Notes under the pieces: generated by a model
Told to the model about the DNA's origin: nothing
Databases searched by the model: none
The model's input: only the letters and a program-made list of their open reading frames with translations
Shown: piece by piece, positions 24,623-32,569 of the stretch
How the letters are laid out: every line of letters begins with the position of its first letter
Numbering within the stretch: the stretch's first letter is position 1
From: Acidobacteriota bacterium
Lineage (GTDB): Bacteria; Acidobacteriota; Terriglobia; Bryobacterales; Bryobacteraceae
DNA: 36,839 nucleotides
Assembly (NCBI GenBank): GCA_021778335.1
Contig: JAJYCN010000014.1
Span: 1 to 36,839 of the forward strand
Reading direction: 5' to 3'
Program-made: the position numbers and the translations under genes

Positions 24623-25535
24623 CGAGTTTCTCCCTATCTCCCGCCTCGCCAAACCTTACACATCTTATGCCCGGCTCAATCGACTTCATCAACCCGCTCA
24701 GCACCGCGCCCGCGCCCACTTCCACGCACCGCTCCACACCCCGGGCGGCCAGCAGGCGCATCGACTCTGTCCACCGTACCGGATTCGGGACCTGTTCGTA
24801 CAACCCCTGCCGCGCATCGGCGCCGGAAGTAACTTCCCGCGCCTGCCAGTTGTTCACCAGCGGAAACGCGAGGTCGCGAAACTCGATGGCGTCCAGATCC
24901 ACCTTCAGCCGCTCCTGCGCCAGCTTCATCAGCGCGCAGTGAAACGGCGCGCTCACCGGCAGAGCAACCGCGCGCTTGGCGCCCGCGGCCTTCGCGAGCG
25001 TCATCGCCCGCTCCACCGCGCCCGCGTGCCCGGCCACGACAATCTGATCCGGCGAATTCAAATTCGCCGCGCTGACAACCTCGCCTTGCGCCGCCTCGGC
25101 GAGAACGCCGTCGAGCTTGCCTTCCGGCAGTTTCAGCAGCGCCGCCATCGCGCCCACACCCGCCGGAACCGCCTCCTGCATATACCGCCCGCGTTTGCGC
25201 ACCAGACGCAGCGCATCGCCGAAAGCCAGCGATCCCGCCGCCACCAGCGCCGAGTACTCACCCAGGCTGTGCCCGGCCACAACGCCGGGCTCAAGTCCTG
25301 CTTCATGCAGCACGCGCCAGGCCGCCGTCGAAACCGCCACCAGCGCCGGTTGCGTGTTCTCGGTCAGACGCAGTTCCTCTTCCGGCCCCTCGAAACACAG
25401 TTTCGATAATGGAAAGCCCAGCGCTTCGTCTGCCTCTTCAAACGTCTGCCGCGCTACCGGGTACTGCTCAGCCAGACTTCGCCCCATACCGGCGTACTGC
25501 GATCCCTGGCCAGGAAACAAGAATGCAATTTTCAT
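24603..25535 (-). CDS. fabD: Malonyl-CoA:ACP transacylase
   Basis: FabD loads malonyl groups onto acyl carrier protein for fatty-acid synthesis. The 310-residue protein starts MKIAFLFPGQGSQYAGMG, with the family GQGSQ oxyanion motif. The nucleophile Ser90 is in VVAGHSLGEYSALVAAG and the catalytic His in LPVSAPFHCALM. A conserved LVNNWQAREV follows, and the C-terminus reads CVEVGAGAVLSGLMKSI. Length is normal. The track extends 39 codons upstream without family support, so I used the internal ATG. It sits 46 bases downstream of an EamA transporter gene rather than with fabH, fabG or acpP, none of which is in the window. Another fabD elsewhere, or dispersed fab genes, would explain this. Confidence 0.93.
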   Translation of the reverse strand: MKIAFLFPGQGSQYAGMGRSLAEQYPVARQTFEEADEALGFPLSKLCFEGPEEELRLTENTQPALVAVSTAAWRVLHEAGLEPGVVAGHSLGEYSALVAAGSLAFGDALRLVRKRGRYMQEAVPAGVGAMAALLKLPEGKLDGVLAEAAQGEVVSAANLNSPDQIVVAGHAGAVERAMTLAKAAGAKRAVALPVSAPFHCALMKLAQERLKVDLDAIEFRDLAFPLVNNWQAREVTSGADARQGLYEQVPNPVRWTESMRLLAARGVERCVEVGAGAVLSGLMKSIEPGIRCVRFGEAGDREKLDAELAL

Positions 25536-25581
25536 GAGTCGTGCGCCCCGCCGCCCCTCGAACCACCGCGCCGGAACGACT

Positions 25582-26511
25582 TCAGTGTAACCCGGCAGGC
25601 TCGTGCAGACGTTCTTCGGGCACGGCTTCGTCGTGCTTCCACTCGACCGCAAGGATCCCCGCCAGAATCAACGCCGCGCCGGCCGTCGCCCGCCGCGTGA
25701 GCAGCTCGCCCAGCAGCGCGAACGAAGTCAGCCACGCAAACACGGGTTCGAGCGCGAAGATCAGCGCCGTGCGCGTAGGGCTCGTGTAGCGCTGCGCCCA
25801 GGTCTGCAGCGCAAACGCCACCGCGGTGGCCAGCACGCTCGTCACACCCACCGCCGTCCACACCGCCGGCGTCGGTCGCCATCGCACCGGCTCCGCCCAC
25901 CCGCATACCGCCAGCGACAACACCGCCGCGGTCGCAATCTGCGTCACCGCAAGAAACGATACGTTGCCCCGCGGCGTGAAGTGGCCCAGCACCAGAATGT
26001 GCATCGCATACGCCACCGCGCATCCGGCCACAAGCATATCGCCCCGGTTGATCCGGGCCTCGCTTCCCGGCAGCGTCATCAGCGTCATCCCCACCGCCGC
26101 CGCCAGAATCCCCGCCACCTCCGTCCGGCGCGGCATCTTGCGGTACACCATCGCGCCGATCACCGGGACCAAGGGAATGTACATGCCCGTGATGAACCCG
26201 GCCTTCGACGCGGATGTGTATTTGAGCCCCAGCGTCTGCAGAACGTACCCGGCGAACAGGCACATCCCGGCCAGCACGCCGCCGCGCAGGTCGCGCTTCC
26301 AGTTCTCGGTCGCCCTCGCCTTCGGACCCAGCATCAGCGCCAGGCACACCGCCGCCAGGCTGAAGCGAATCGCCAGAAACAGCAGCGTCGAGACATCGTC
26401 GAGCGCGCGCTTCACCAGGACGAAGGTCGCGCCCCAGATGAATGCCACGAACACCAGCGGGATCTCGGGCCGCACCTTCGGCCCGGGGCGTTGGCCCACG
26501 GCGGGGCTCAT
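25582..26511 (-). CDS. EamA/DMT superfamily transporter
   Basis: This 309-residue inner-membrane protein has about ten hydrophobic segments and the EamA repeat pattern. The first half begins PLVFVAFIWGATFVLVKRALDDVSTLLFLAIRFSLAA and includes GLKYTSASKAGFITGMYIPLVPVIGAMVYRKMP. The second half contains YAMHILVLGHF, SVLATAVAFALQTWAQRYTSPTRTALIFALEPVFAWLTSFALLGE and GAALILAGILAVEW. Members export metabolites or amino acids or import precursors; the substrate cannot be read here. Its ATG overlaps the TGA of the upstream M20 gene (ATGA), so the hydrolase and transporter are likely co-translated, which hints that they share a metabolite. Confidence 0.9.
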   Translation of the reverse strand: MSPAVGQRPGPKVRPEIPLVFVAFIWGATFVLVKRALDDVSTLLFLAIRFSLAAVCLALMLGPKARATENWKRDLRGGVLAGMCLFAGYVLQTLGLKYTSASKAGFITGMYIPLVPVIGAMVYRKMPRRTEVAGILAAAVGMTLMTLPGSEARINRGDMLVAGCAVAYAMHILVLGHFTPRGNVSFLAVTQIATAAVLSLAVCGWAEPVRWRPTPAVWTAVGVTSVLATAVAFALQTWAQRYTSPTRTALIFALEPVFAWLTSFALLGELLTRRATAGAALILAGILAVEWKHDEAVPEERLHEPAGLH

Positions 26512-27737
26512 GCGGCGCGGCCGTTAAAAGCCCGCTCGCTCTCGAGCAGCAGTCCCAGCGTCAGCAGGATCCGCTGCAAACCCAGTTCCCTGCCCTCGGC
26601 GTGAAACCACTCGCCCGTCGTGTGCGCGCCGCCGCCCTGCCCTCCCGCGCCGATCGAAACGGCCGGAAGCCCCATCGAGAGCGGCACGTTCGCATCCGTC
26701 GAGGCGCAATCCACCTGCGCGCGAATCCCCAGGTGCGCATCCACCGCCCGCAGCGCTTCCAGCAGCGGCGCCTCCTCCGGCAGCTTTCCGCCCGGACGCG
26801 CGCCAATCTCCTTCAGTTTCGCCGCGATCCGTCCGCCCGGCCCGCCGCGCGGCACCGTCACGCGCTCGTTCTCGATGTCCCGCGCCCGCTCCACCGCCGC
26901 CTGCAGCGCCGCTACCGATTCCTCAATCCGCGCCGCGCTCTCGCTCCGGATGTCCACCTTCGCCAGCGCACTCGAAGGAATCGAGTTCACACTCATCCCG
27001 CCCTCGATCACGCCGACGTTGAACGACGACCGCGGCGTCCCGTCCAGCACCGCGGGGGCATCGGCAAATAACGCGATCGCCCGCCCCAAAGCGTGTACCG
27101 GATTCCCTACCCCGTAATCGCTCCAGCTATGCCCGCCCGGCCCTGTGAACGTGACCTCAAACCGCCGGCTGGCCAGCGCCTGGCAGGTAATGTGATCCGT
27201 CGACGGCCCGTCCACAACAACGAACGTCTGAATCCGCGAGGCGAACGGCGACTGCCGGCACAGGAACCGCATCCCGCTCAGGTTCCCTTCGCCCTCTTCG
27301 CCCACGTTGGCCACAAGAAGAAGCGACCGCGAAGTCCCCTTAAGCGCCGGGCAGGCGGGGAACACCTTCGCAATCGCCAGCAGCGCCGCCAACCCCGCCC
27401 CATTGTCGGAAACGCCAGGCCCGTTCAGCCGCCCGTCCGGCGCTACGTAAATCTCCTCGGGAGTCCGCGGCGCCAGCACCGTGTCCAGATGCGCCGTCAG
27501 CGCGACAAACGGGCCCGACGCCTCGCCGCGCAGATGCGCCACCACGTTGCCGGCACGGTCTATCTGCGCCTCCCAGCCAAGCCCCGCCAGTTGCGCCTGC
27601 ATCCACTCCGCGCGCTTCTGTTCGAGGAAAGTCGGCGCCGGGACGCGGCACACCTGCACATGCTGTTCGTGAATCCAGCCCTTCTCGCGGCGAAAGCTCT
27701 GCAGCGCCTCGCGGATCTGCTCCGCCAGGTCCCGCAC
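26508..27737 (-). CDS. M20-family metallohydrolase, PepT/tripeptidase-like
   Basis: This zinc metallohydrolase has the M20 ligand set: LTAHLDTVLAP (His, Asp), NGPGVSDNGAGLAALL (bridging Asp), VANVGEEGEGNLSGM (Glu pair), VVVDGPSTDHI (Asp) and GAHTTGEWF (His). The lid domain contains FTGPGGHSWSDYG and FNVGVIEGGMSVNSIPSSA. This resembles PepT-like tripeptidases and related M20 dipeptidases more than ArgE. The track starts at a TTG (27776). The GTG at 27737 (VRDLAEQIREALQSF) follows an AGGAGG with ten-base spacing and gives 409 residues, so I prefer it. It is the first gene of the run with the EamA transporter, fabD and DUF885. It diverges from the small Cas2-like gene. Confidence 0.88.
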   Translation of the reverse strand: MRDLAEQIREALQSFRREKGWIHEQHVQVCRVPAPTFLEQKRAEWMQAQLAGLGWEAQIDRAGNVVAHLRGEASGPFVALTAHLDTVLAPRTPEEIYVAPDGRLNGPGVSDNGAGLAALLAIAKVFPACPALKGTSRSLLLVANVGEEGEGNLSGMRFLCRQSPFASRIQTFVVVDGPSTDHITCQALASRRFEVTFTGPGGHSWSDYGVGNPVHALGRAIALFADAPAVLDGTPRSSFNVGVIEGGMSVNSIPSSALAKVDIRSESAARIEESVAALQAAVERARDIENERVTVPRGGPGGRIAAKLKEIGARPGGKLPEEAPLLEALRAVDAHLGIRAQVDCASTDANVPLSMGLPAVSIGAGGQGGGAHTTGEWFHAEGRELGLQRILLTLGLLLESERAFNGRAA

Positions 27738-27814
27738 CAGCGCGCCGCCTCCTGCCGGTTTTGACTGTGCGCCCAAATGCCAGTGTATCAGCGGCTATCG
27801 CGGATACTATCTGT

Positions 27815-28102
27815 ATGCTCTTTTTGGTCAGCTACGACGGCGCCGAACCCGGCCAGGACGCCATCATCCGCTCCCGCCTCGAGGCCCGCGGCGCCAAACC
27901 CCTCCCTGGAAATGCGTGGATTTTCGAATCGAGCTCCGGCACCGTGCTCACCGTGCTCTGGTCGATCAACCTCGGACCAAGAGTGCGCATCTTCGCCGCC
28001 GAGGTAACTCACTCGCAGTTCGCCATGCAACCCTACTGCGACGTCCGGGGAATGTTTAAGCCCAAGCCGGAGGAAGACCCTCAGAACGAGAGCCGAAGCT
28101 GA
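27815..28102 (+). CDS. Small orphan protein resembling the Cas2/SinR ferredoxin-like fold
   Basis: This 95-residue protein starts MLFLVSYDGAEPGQDAIIRSRLEARGAKPLPGNAWIFESSSGTV. A hydrophobic first strand ending in a SYD motif, a helix, then a W-x-F-E-S-like strand resembles Cas2 and the SinR/VapD-like small proteins. The resemblance is by eye and the second half (TVLWSINLGPRVRIFAAEVTH) is less clear. No cas1 or repeat array is in the window. The track begins 18 codons upstream with unlikely sequence; I chose the ATG at 27815. TACTAT ends four bases before it and there is no Shine-Dalgarno sequence, so the message may be leaderless. Its last 22 bases overlap the convergent TonB receptor gene. 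Alternative: an unrelated small alpha/beta protein. Confidence 0.65.
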   Translation: MLFLVSYDGAEPGQDAIIRSRLEARGAKPLPGNAWIFESSSGTVLTVLWSINLGPRVRIFAAEVTHSQFAMQPYCDVRGMFKPKPEEDPQNESRS

Positions 28103-30969
28103 AACTCGATCCGCCGGTTAATCGAGTTCACCGCGCCGAATCCGGTGGCCGAACCGATCGATTGACCGAACACCGGCGAGGTAAGAGTCGCAACCGGAAT
28201 CCCCGCATTCACGTTGTTGAACACGTTGCGCGCCATCATCGCCAGCGTCAGGTTAAACCTCTGCCCCGTCGTGGCGTCGAACCCGCCCGGACCGCCGCGA
28301 CCGCGCGGACCGCGCGCCCCAAACGGACCCGGACCGCCCATCGGGCCGCCGCCGCCCTGCGCTTTCGAACTCCCCGACGGCTCGCCCCCGAATCCCCACG
28401 TCTTGCTCAGCCGGAAGTTCAGTGAATAGTAACCGGGACCCGTGCCGAGGTTGCGGGGAATAAGCGTCGCATACGCGCCGGGGTTGATGTTGAATATGCC
28501 ATAGGGCGTCGCCACCGCATCCGCGGCGGGCGTCGTCCCATTGGCGAACGACGGCCGGTCCGTGAAGTGGCCATCCCCGTTCAGGTCCGTGCCCGTCGTG
28601 ATATTGAACGGAATCCCCGAGTGGTACATGAAGAACGGGCTAAAGCGGATGTTCCATCTCGTGTTGACGCTTCCGGCCAGGAATACGCGGTTCTGCTGGT
28701 TCAGAACCGACTGCCCCCACTCCTGCTGTAAGTTGTAACTGCTCGAAGGGAACGTGCCCACCCCATCCGTGTTGCTGTGCGCATCCTGATGGAAATAGCC
28801 CCCGAACATCGAGAAATTACTGTTCAATCGCGTATTGAAGCTCACCATGATCTGGCTCTGCTTCAACATGCCGGCCGATTCGTATTGATTGATCTGATTA
28901 ATTCCGCCGAAAGGATAAAGTCCGCCGGTTGGGTCCTGCGGCGTGTAGGATCCCGGCAGCGGCGCGTTGATGTCCCTCGACATCAGTAAGTGAACCCCGC
29001 GGGAGTCCATGTAAGTCAGCGACATCGTCGTGTTGAACGGCAACTGGCGCTCCACGCTGATCGCGCTCTGCAGGATGTACGGCGCCTGGAGATTGTTCGC
29101 CACCGTGGTGATGTTGGCCGCCGAGGCCGCGGGGAACTGGGATACCGGTGGGATCGCCGGATAAAAGCTCGGGTAAGTAACCAGGTATTGCTGCTGCGTG
29201 ATGCCGTTCAGGCGCTCGGCCTGCAGCGTCAGGTTCTCCGGAAACCGGGTATAAAACATGCCGAAGCCGCCGCGGATTACGGTCTTCGGCCTCCCGCCGC
29301 CCTTGCCCCCGCCCGGCGCCCACGCAAACCCGATGCGCGGCGCCCAGTCGTGATAGTCGCCGATCGTGTTCTGAAACTCATACCGCAAACCCAGGCTCAG
29401 CGTGAAATTCGGCCGCAGCTTCCAGTCGTCCTGAATGAACGGCTCCACATCCACATAGCCGATCGTCGTCGCCGGAATTCCGGCCGTCATGCGGAACTGC
29501 GAAGGTCCCGGGCACAGCAGCCGGTTCGGATCCGTACACGAATTATAAATCTGCGTGAACGTCTGGCCCTGCGCCAGCAGGCTCTCCATCTGCTGGTAGG
29601 TGTCGATCGAGTTGAACAGATACGACCCGTTGAAACCCGCACGCGAAGTGCTGTCGTCAGTCTCCCCGCGCACCCGCACGCCGAACTTCAGCATGTGCGT
29701 GCCGGAGGCGTAACTGGTGTAGTTCTGCAGCTCCCACAGGTTCTGCACGTCGCCCGACAGCCCCGCGGTGTTGCCGCCGCCGGCAAACGCGCCGTTGACT
29801 TGCAGCACCGGGTCGAGCGACTGCGGACTCATGTTGATCAAATCGTGAACGTACTGGAACCGCGTCTCGTTGATCGTCTTCGCGTTCACCACGATGGTGT
29901 CGGTCACCTGCGCCTTGTTTTCCGTGAAAAGGTTATTCAGCGCCTGGCTCGGAAGACTCTGTCCGTTCACGCCCTGGTTGTACTGGTCGTTCTCGGTAAA
30001 GCTGTAGCGGAACATCAGCGTATTGGTGTTGGAAAGCTGATAGTCGATGCGCGGGCTGAACTCGGTGCGCCGCATCGGCATCGCCAGCGTCGTGTTCAGC
30101 GGCGTCGGCTCGAGCGACGGGCTCAACGTGATTGCATTCACGATCCCGTTGTCGTCGATGTTGCGCCGCTCCGCGTCCAGAAAAATCGAAGTCTTGCTGT
30201 TGAGCGAACCCGAAATATTGCCGCCAAACTGCTGCGACATGTAAAACGGCTTGGTGTCCGAGTACGGGTTCCGCGCGTCGAAGGCGACGTCCGAGTACCC
30301 GAAAAATCCCTGCCCGTGCCACTTGTCCGTGCCCGGCTTGGTGAAAATCTCGATCCGCCCGTAGCCCAGCTTGTCGTACTCGGCCGAAAACGGATTCTGG
30401 TTGATGCGAATCTCGCGAATCGATTCCTTCGGCGGCAACTGCCCGCCGGTGAAACCGTCGATGAACATCTGCCCGCCGTCCGGCCCCGCCGAAGGTCCAG
30501 CCAGCGCCTGTAAATCCTCTTGCAACTCGTCGGGGTCGTCGGAAAGCGCCTTCAGATCGTCTCCCGTCATCACGATCGCCCCCACGTTCGCCTCCGGGCT
30601 CACGTTCAGCGCCGGCGCCTCCGTTTCCTTCACCGTCACCTGCTGGTTTTCCAGCACCACGCTCAGCGTCAGGTTCACCGAAGCCTGAATCCCGGTGCTC
30701 ACCACAACCTTCGCCGGCTGAATTTGCCTCAAGCCCGGTGAAGCCCCCACCACCGTCCACGTCCCCGCCGCCAGTCCCTGAAACGCGTAGGATCCGTCGT
30801 CGCCCGCCGTGACCGTCTTCGCCCCGCCCGGCCCCGTCGCCGTCACCTTCGCGCCCGGAATCACCGCGCCGGTTTCATCCATCACCGCGCCGCGAATCCC
30901 GCCGGTCTGCGCCGCCGCGGCCGCCGCCATCATCGCCGACAAACACACTACACTGAGCGTGCGTAACAA
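28081..30969 (-). CDS. TonB-dependent receptor with carboxypeptidase-regulatory-like N-terminal domain
   Basis: This 962-residue outer-membrane protein has a signal peptide (MLRTLSVVCLSAMMAAAAAAQ). Next is a CarboxypepD_reg-like domain (22-105: GGIRGAVMDETGAVIPGAKVTATGPGG, YAFQGLAAGTWTV). A plug domain (about 110-230) includes MFIDGFTGGQLPPKESIREIRINQNPFSAEYDKLGYGRIEIFTKPGTDKWHG. A long beta barrel ends in the aromatic FQLRLSF, as expected for outer-membrane insertion. The architecture is that of the Oar-like receptors common in Acidobacteriota. No clear TonB box is visible. A Gly/Pro-rich loop (GGGGPMGGPGPFGARGPRGRGGPGGF) lies between two late strands. The start is TTG with GAGGAG eight bases upstream. 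It lies 29 bases after the DUF5666-like gene, so the two probably form an operon. Confidence 0.93.
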   Translation of the reverse strand: MLRTLSVVCLSAMMAAAAAAQTGGIRGAVMDETGAVIPGAKVTATGPGGAKTVTAGDDGSYAFQGLAAGTWTVVGASPGLRQIQPAKVVVSTGIQASVNLTLSVVLENQQVTVKETEAPALNVSPEANVGAIVMTGDDLKALSDDPDELQEDLQALAGPSAGPDGGQMFIDGFTGGQLPPKESIREIRINQNPFSAEYDKLGYGRIEIFTKPGTDKWHGQGFFGYSDVAFDARNPYSDTKPFYMSQQFGGNISGSLNSKTSIFLDAERRNIDDNGIVNAITLSPSLEPTPLNTTLAMPMRRTEFSPRIDYQLSNTNTLMFRYSFTENDQYNQGVNGQSLPSQALNNLFTENKAQVTDTIVVNAKTINETRFQYVHDLINMSPQSLDPVLQVNGAFAGGGNTAGLSGDVQNLWELQNYTSYASGTHMLKFGVRVRGETDDSTSRAGFNGSYLFNSIDTYQQMESLLAQGQTFTQIYNSCTDPNRLLCPGPSQFRMTAGIPATTIGYVDVEPFIQDDWKLRPNFTLSLGLRYEFQNTIGDYHDWAPRIGFAWAPGGGKGGGRPKTVIRGGFGMFYTRFPENLTLQAERLNGITQQQYLVTYPSFYPAIPPVSQFPAASAANITTVANNLQAPYILQSAISVERQLPFNTTMSLTYMDSRGVHLLMSRDINAPLPGSYTPQDPTGGLYPFGGINQINQYESAGMLKQSQIMVSFNTRLNSNFSMFGGYFHQDAHSNTDGVGTFPSSSYNLQQEWGQSVLNQQNRVFLAGSVNTRWNIRFSPFFMYHSGIPFNITTGTDLNGDGHFTDRPSFANGTTPAADAVATPYGIFNINPGAYATLIPRNLGTGPGYYSLNFRLSKTWGFGGEPSGSSKAQGGGGPMGGPGPFGARGPRGRGGPGGFDATTGQRFNLTLAMMARNVFNNVNAGIPVATLTSPVFGQSIGSATGFGAVNSINRRIEFQLRLSF

Positions 30970-30998
30970 AGAAGTCTCTCCTCAATTGTCCGGACCGG

Positions 30999-32174
30999 CT
31001 ACTCAGCCGGCATCCCCGCGTCCAGGCTCCACGATCCCAGGTTCACCTGCCCGCCCCGCCCGCGCGGCGCCGAAGCCAAAAACGGCTCCACCCCCGCCAC
31101 GATCGTGATCGCCGTCACATTGCTGGCATCGCTGCCCCGGCTGTTGGACACAATCACCGCATCGCCGGCCTTCAAGTCACTCAACTCCGTCGCCGGAAGC
31201 CGCTCGAGCGCCTGCCGCAAGTCAAAGCTCCCGCTTCCACCCGGCCCTCCCGGTCCACCCGGCCCGCCAGGTCCGTCCGGCGCACCCGTCCATCCCCCGG
31301 GCCGCTGCTGACCCACGCCCCGAGGACCCGGCCTCGCATCGCCGCCTGCTCCCGGCGCCCCACCGGCCGCGCTACCGCCGCGCATCCGCATAGCCAGCAT
31401 CTGCGCCATCCGCTCCGGAAGACGCCGCACCAGCGTGTCCGCGGCCGCATGCACCGTCAACATCTGCTTGGACTGCAAATTCCGTACCACCACCGTCTTC
31501 GCCGCCGGGTCCACCCGCGCCACCGTCGCCGCGAACGTGTCGAACGTACCAAACACCACCTGCCCCGCCGCGTACTTAGCGCCGTCTTCGCTCTGCGTCC
31601 CCAGCGCGCGCAACTGGTCGCCCGTTTTCACTTCCTCGAGGCTGCTCGCCTTCGCGTCGGCATACCGCACCGAGTCCGGCGCATACCGCTTGAACAGCGT
31701 CTTGTCCGTCGTCGTGATCAGCAGCGGCTTGCTCCCCTCGCGCGAACGCTGCGTCACCGTCACGGTCTTGGCCGCCGGGTCCACCGCGGTAACCAGCCCC
31801 ACGATCCCCCGCTTCTGCCAGTCCTCCCGCTCCGCCTCGCGCTTCTGCGCCACGTCGGTCTTCGCCATCACCAGGATGACCGTCGCCTCAACCACCCCGC
31901 CGCTCTGGGCGCCCCGCGCCACAATCCGGTCCCCGGCAGCCACATCGCCGCCCGCAATCTTCTGCCACTGGTGCGAATCGGTCACTCCCGGCGGCACGCG
32001 CAAACACCGCGTCGATGCCTGATAAGACACGTCCACCGTCGAGCCCGCGTCGGTTTTTACGCTAAACTTACTCGCCGCGGCGTCCACCGCGGTCACTTCC
32101 CCTGATACGCGTTGCGCCGGCGTCTGCGCGCACACCACCGCGGCCGCCAGCACAAACGCCGCAAACCATCTCAT
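30999..32174 (-). CDS. Secreted protein with DUF5666-like repeated beta domains
   Basis: This 391-residue protein has a signal peptide (MRWFAAFVLAAAVVCAQ). It contains three related beta-rich units, each with a V-x-AVDPAAKTVTV-like strand and an acidic or glycine turn: QRVSGEVTAVDAAASKFSVKTDAG, IVGLVTAVDPAAKTVTVTQRS and AATVARVDPAAKTVVVRNLQS. They recall DUF5666-type domains (OB-fold-like, unknown function), an assignment by eye. A collagen-like Gly/Pro insert follows (GPRGVGQQRPGGWTGAPDGPGGPGGPGGPGG), then a last domain segment with DLKAGDAVIVSNSRG. No catalytic motif is seen. It precedes the TonB receptor by 29 bases, suggesting joint expression. A consensus TTGACA lies upstream on the minus strand, without a convincing -10. 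Confidence 0.75.
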   Translation of the reverse strand: MRWFAAFVLAAAVVCAQTPAQRVSGEVTAVDAAASKFSVKTDAGSTVDVSYQASTRCLRVPPGVTDSHQWQKIAGGDVAAGDRIVARGAQSGGVVEATVILVMAKTDVAQKREAEREDWQKRGIVGLVTAVDPAAKTVTVTQRSREGSKPLLITTTDKTLFKRYAPDSVRYADAKASSLEEVKTGDQLRALGTQSEDGAKYAAGQVVFGTFDTFAATVARVDPAAKTVVVRNLQSKQMLTVHAAADTLVRRLPERMAQMLAMRMRGGSAAGGAPGAGGDARPGPRGVGQQRPGGWTGAPDGPGGPGGPGGPGGSGSFDLRQALERLPATELSDLKAGDAVIVSNSRGSDASNVTAITIVAGVEPFLASAPRGRGGQVNLGSWSLDAGMPAE

Positions 32175-32266
32175 GCCTGTAGGGGCGAGAGCCTCTACCG
32201 GGCGGTTACGCCACTATCTGTCAAGAATCGTAAATGAATGCGCTTATTGAAGATATTCTCGCCGCC

Positions 32267-32569
32267 TCATTGGCTTACAACCAGTTGGTTGTCCACCTTG
32301 GAGACCCCGCGAATCTTCTTCGTTAGCCTCTCCGCCTTGTCCTTCGCCTTCTGCGTCCCGACCGTCCCCTTCAACGTCACCACGCGATCGTGGACCTGCA
32401 CATCCAACATCCCACCCTTCACATCCGGATCGTCGGCCAGCTTCCGCCGGACCTGATCGTAAATCGAGTCGTCGGTAACCGGCGTCTTCTTGCCGCCCCC
32501 CGCGGCCTGCACCACCGGAATCGTAAGGCCAAATAATAGCGTGGCCAAAAGCGCTGCGAGAAATCTCAT
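32267..32569 (-). CDS. Exported single BON-domain protein coupled to era
   Basis: The track merges this into a longer ORF; the real start is probably the ATG at 32569, giving 100 residues. It has a signal peptide (MRFLAALLATLLFGLTIPVVQAA) and one BON domain (DDSIYDQVRRKLADDPDVKGGMLDVQVHDRVVTLKGTVGTQKAKDKAERLTKKIRGVSKVDNQLVV). The protein should sit in the periplasm, perhaps at a membrane, where BON domains bind phospholipid in characterised cases such as DolP and OsmY. Its ATG overlaps the era TGA (ATGA), and AAGGAG lies about 13 bases upstream. It closes the phoH operon. Its function is unknown. Confidence 0.85.
   Translation of the reverse strand: MRFLAALLATLLFGLTIPVVQAAGGGKKTPVTDDSIYDQVRRKLADDPDVKGGMLDVQVHDRVVTLKGTVGTQKAKDKAERLTKKIRGVSKVDNQLVVSQ

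Noticed and set aside
31225-31390. GGNCCN-type tandem repeats resembling a minisatellite or CRISPR-like array
   Set aside because: They encode the Gly/Pro-rich insert in frame and have no spacer structure.
32219-32224. Consensus TTGACA (minus strand) upstream of the DUF5666-like gene as a full promoter
   Set aside because: No acceptable -10 lies 16-18 bases downstream, so I did not call a promoter.
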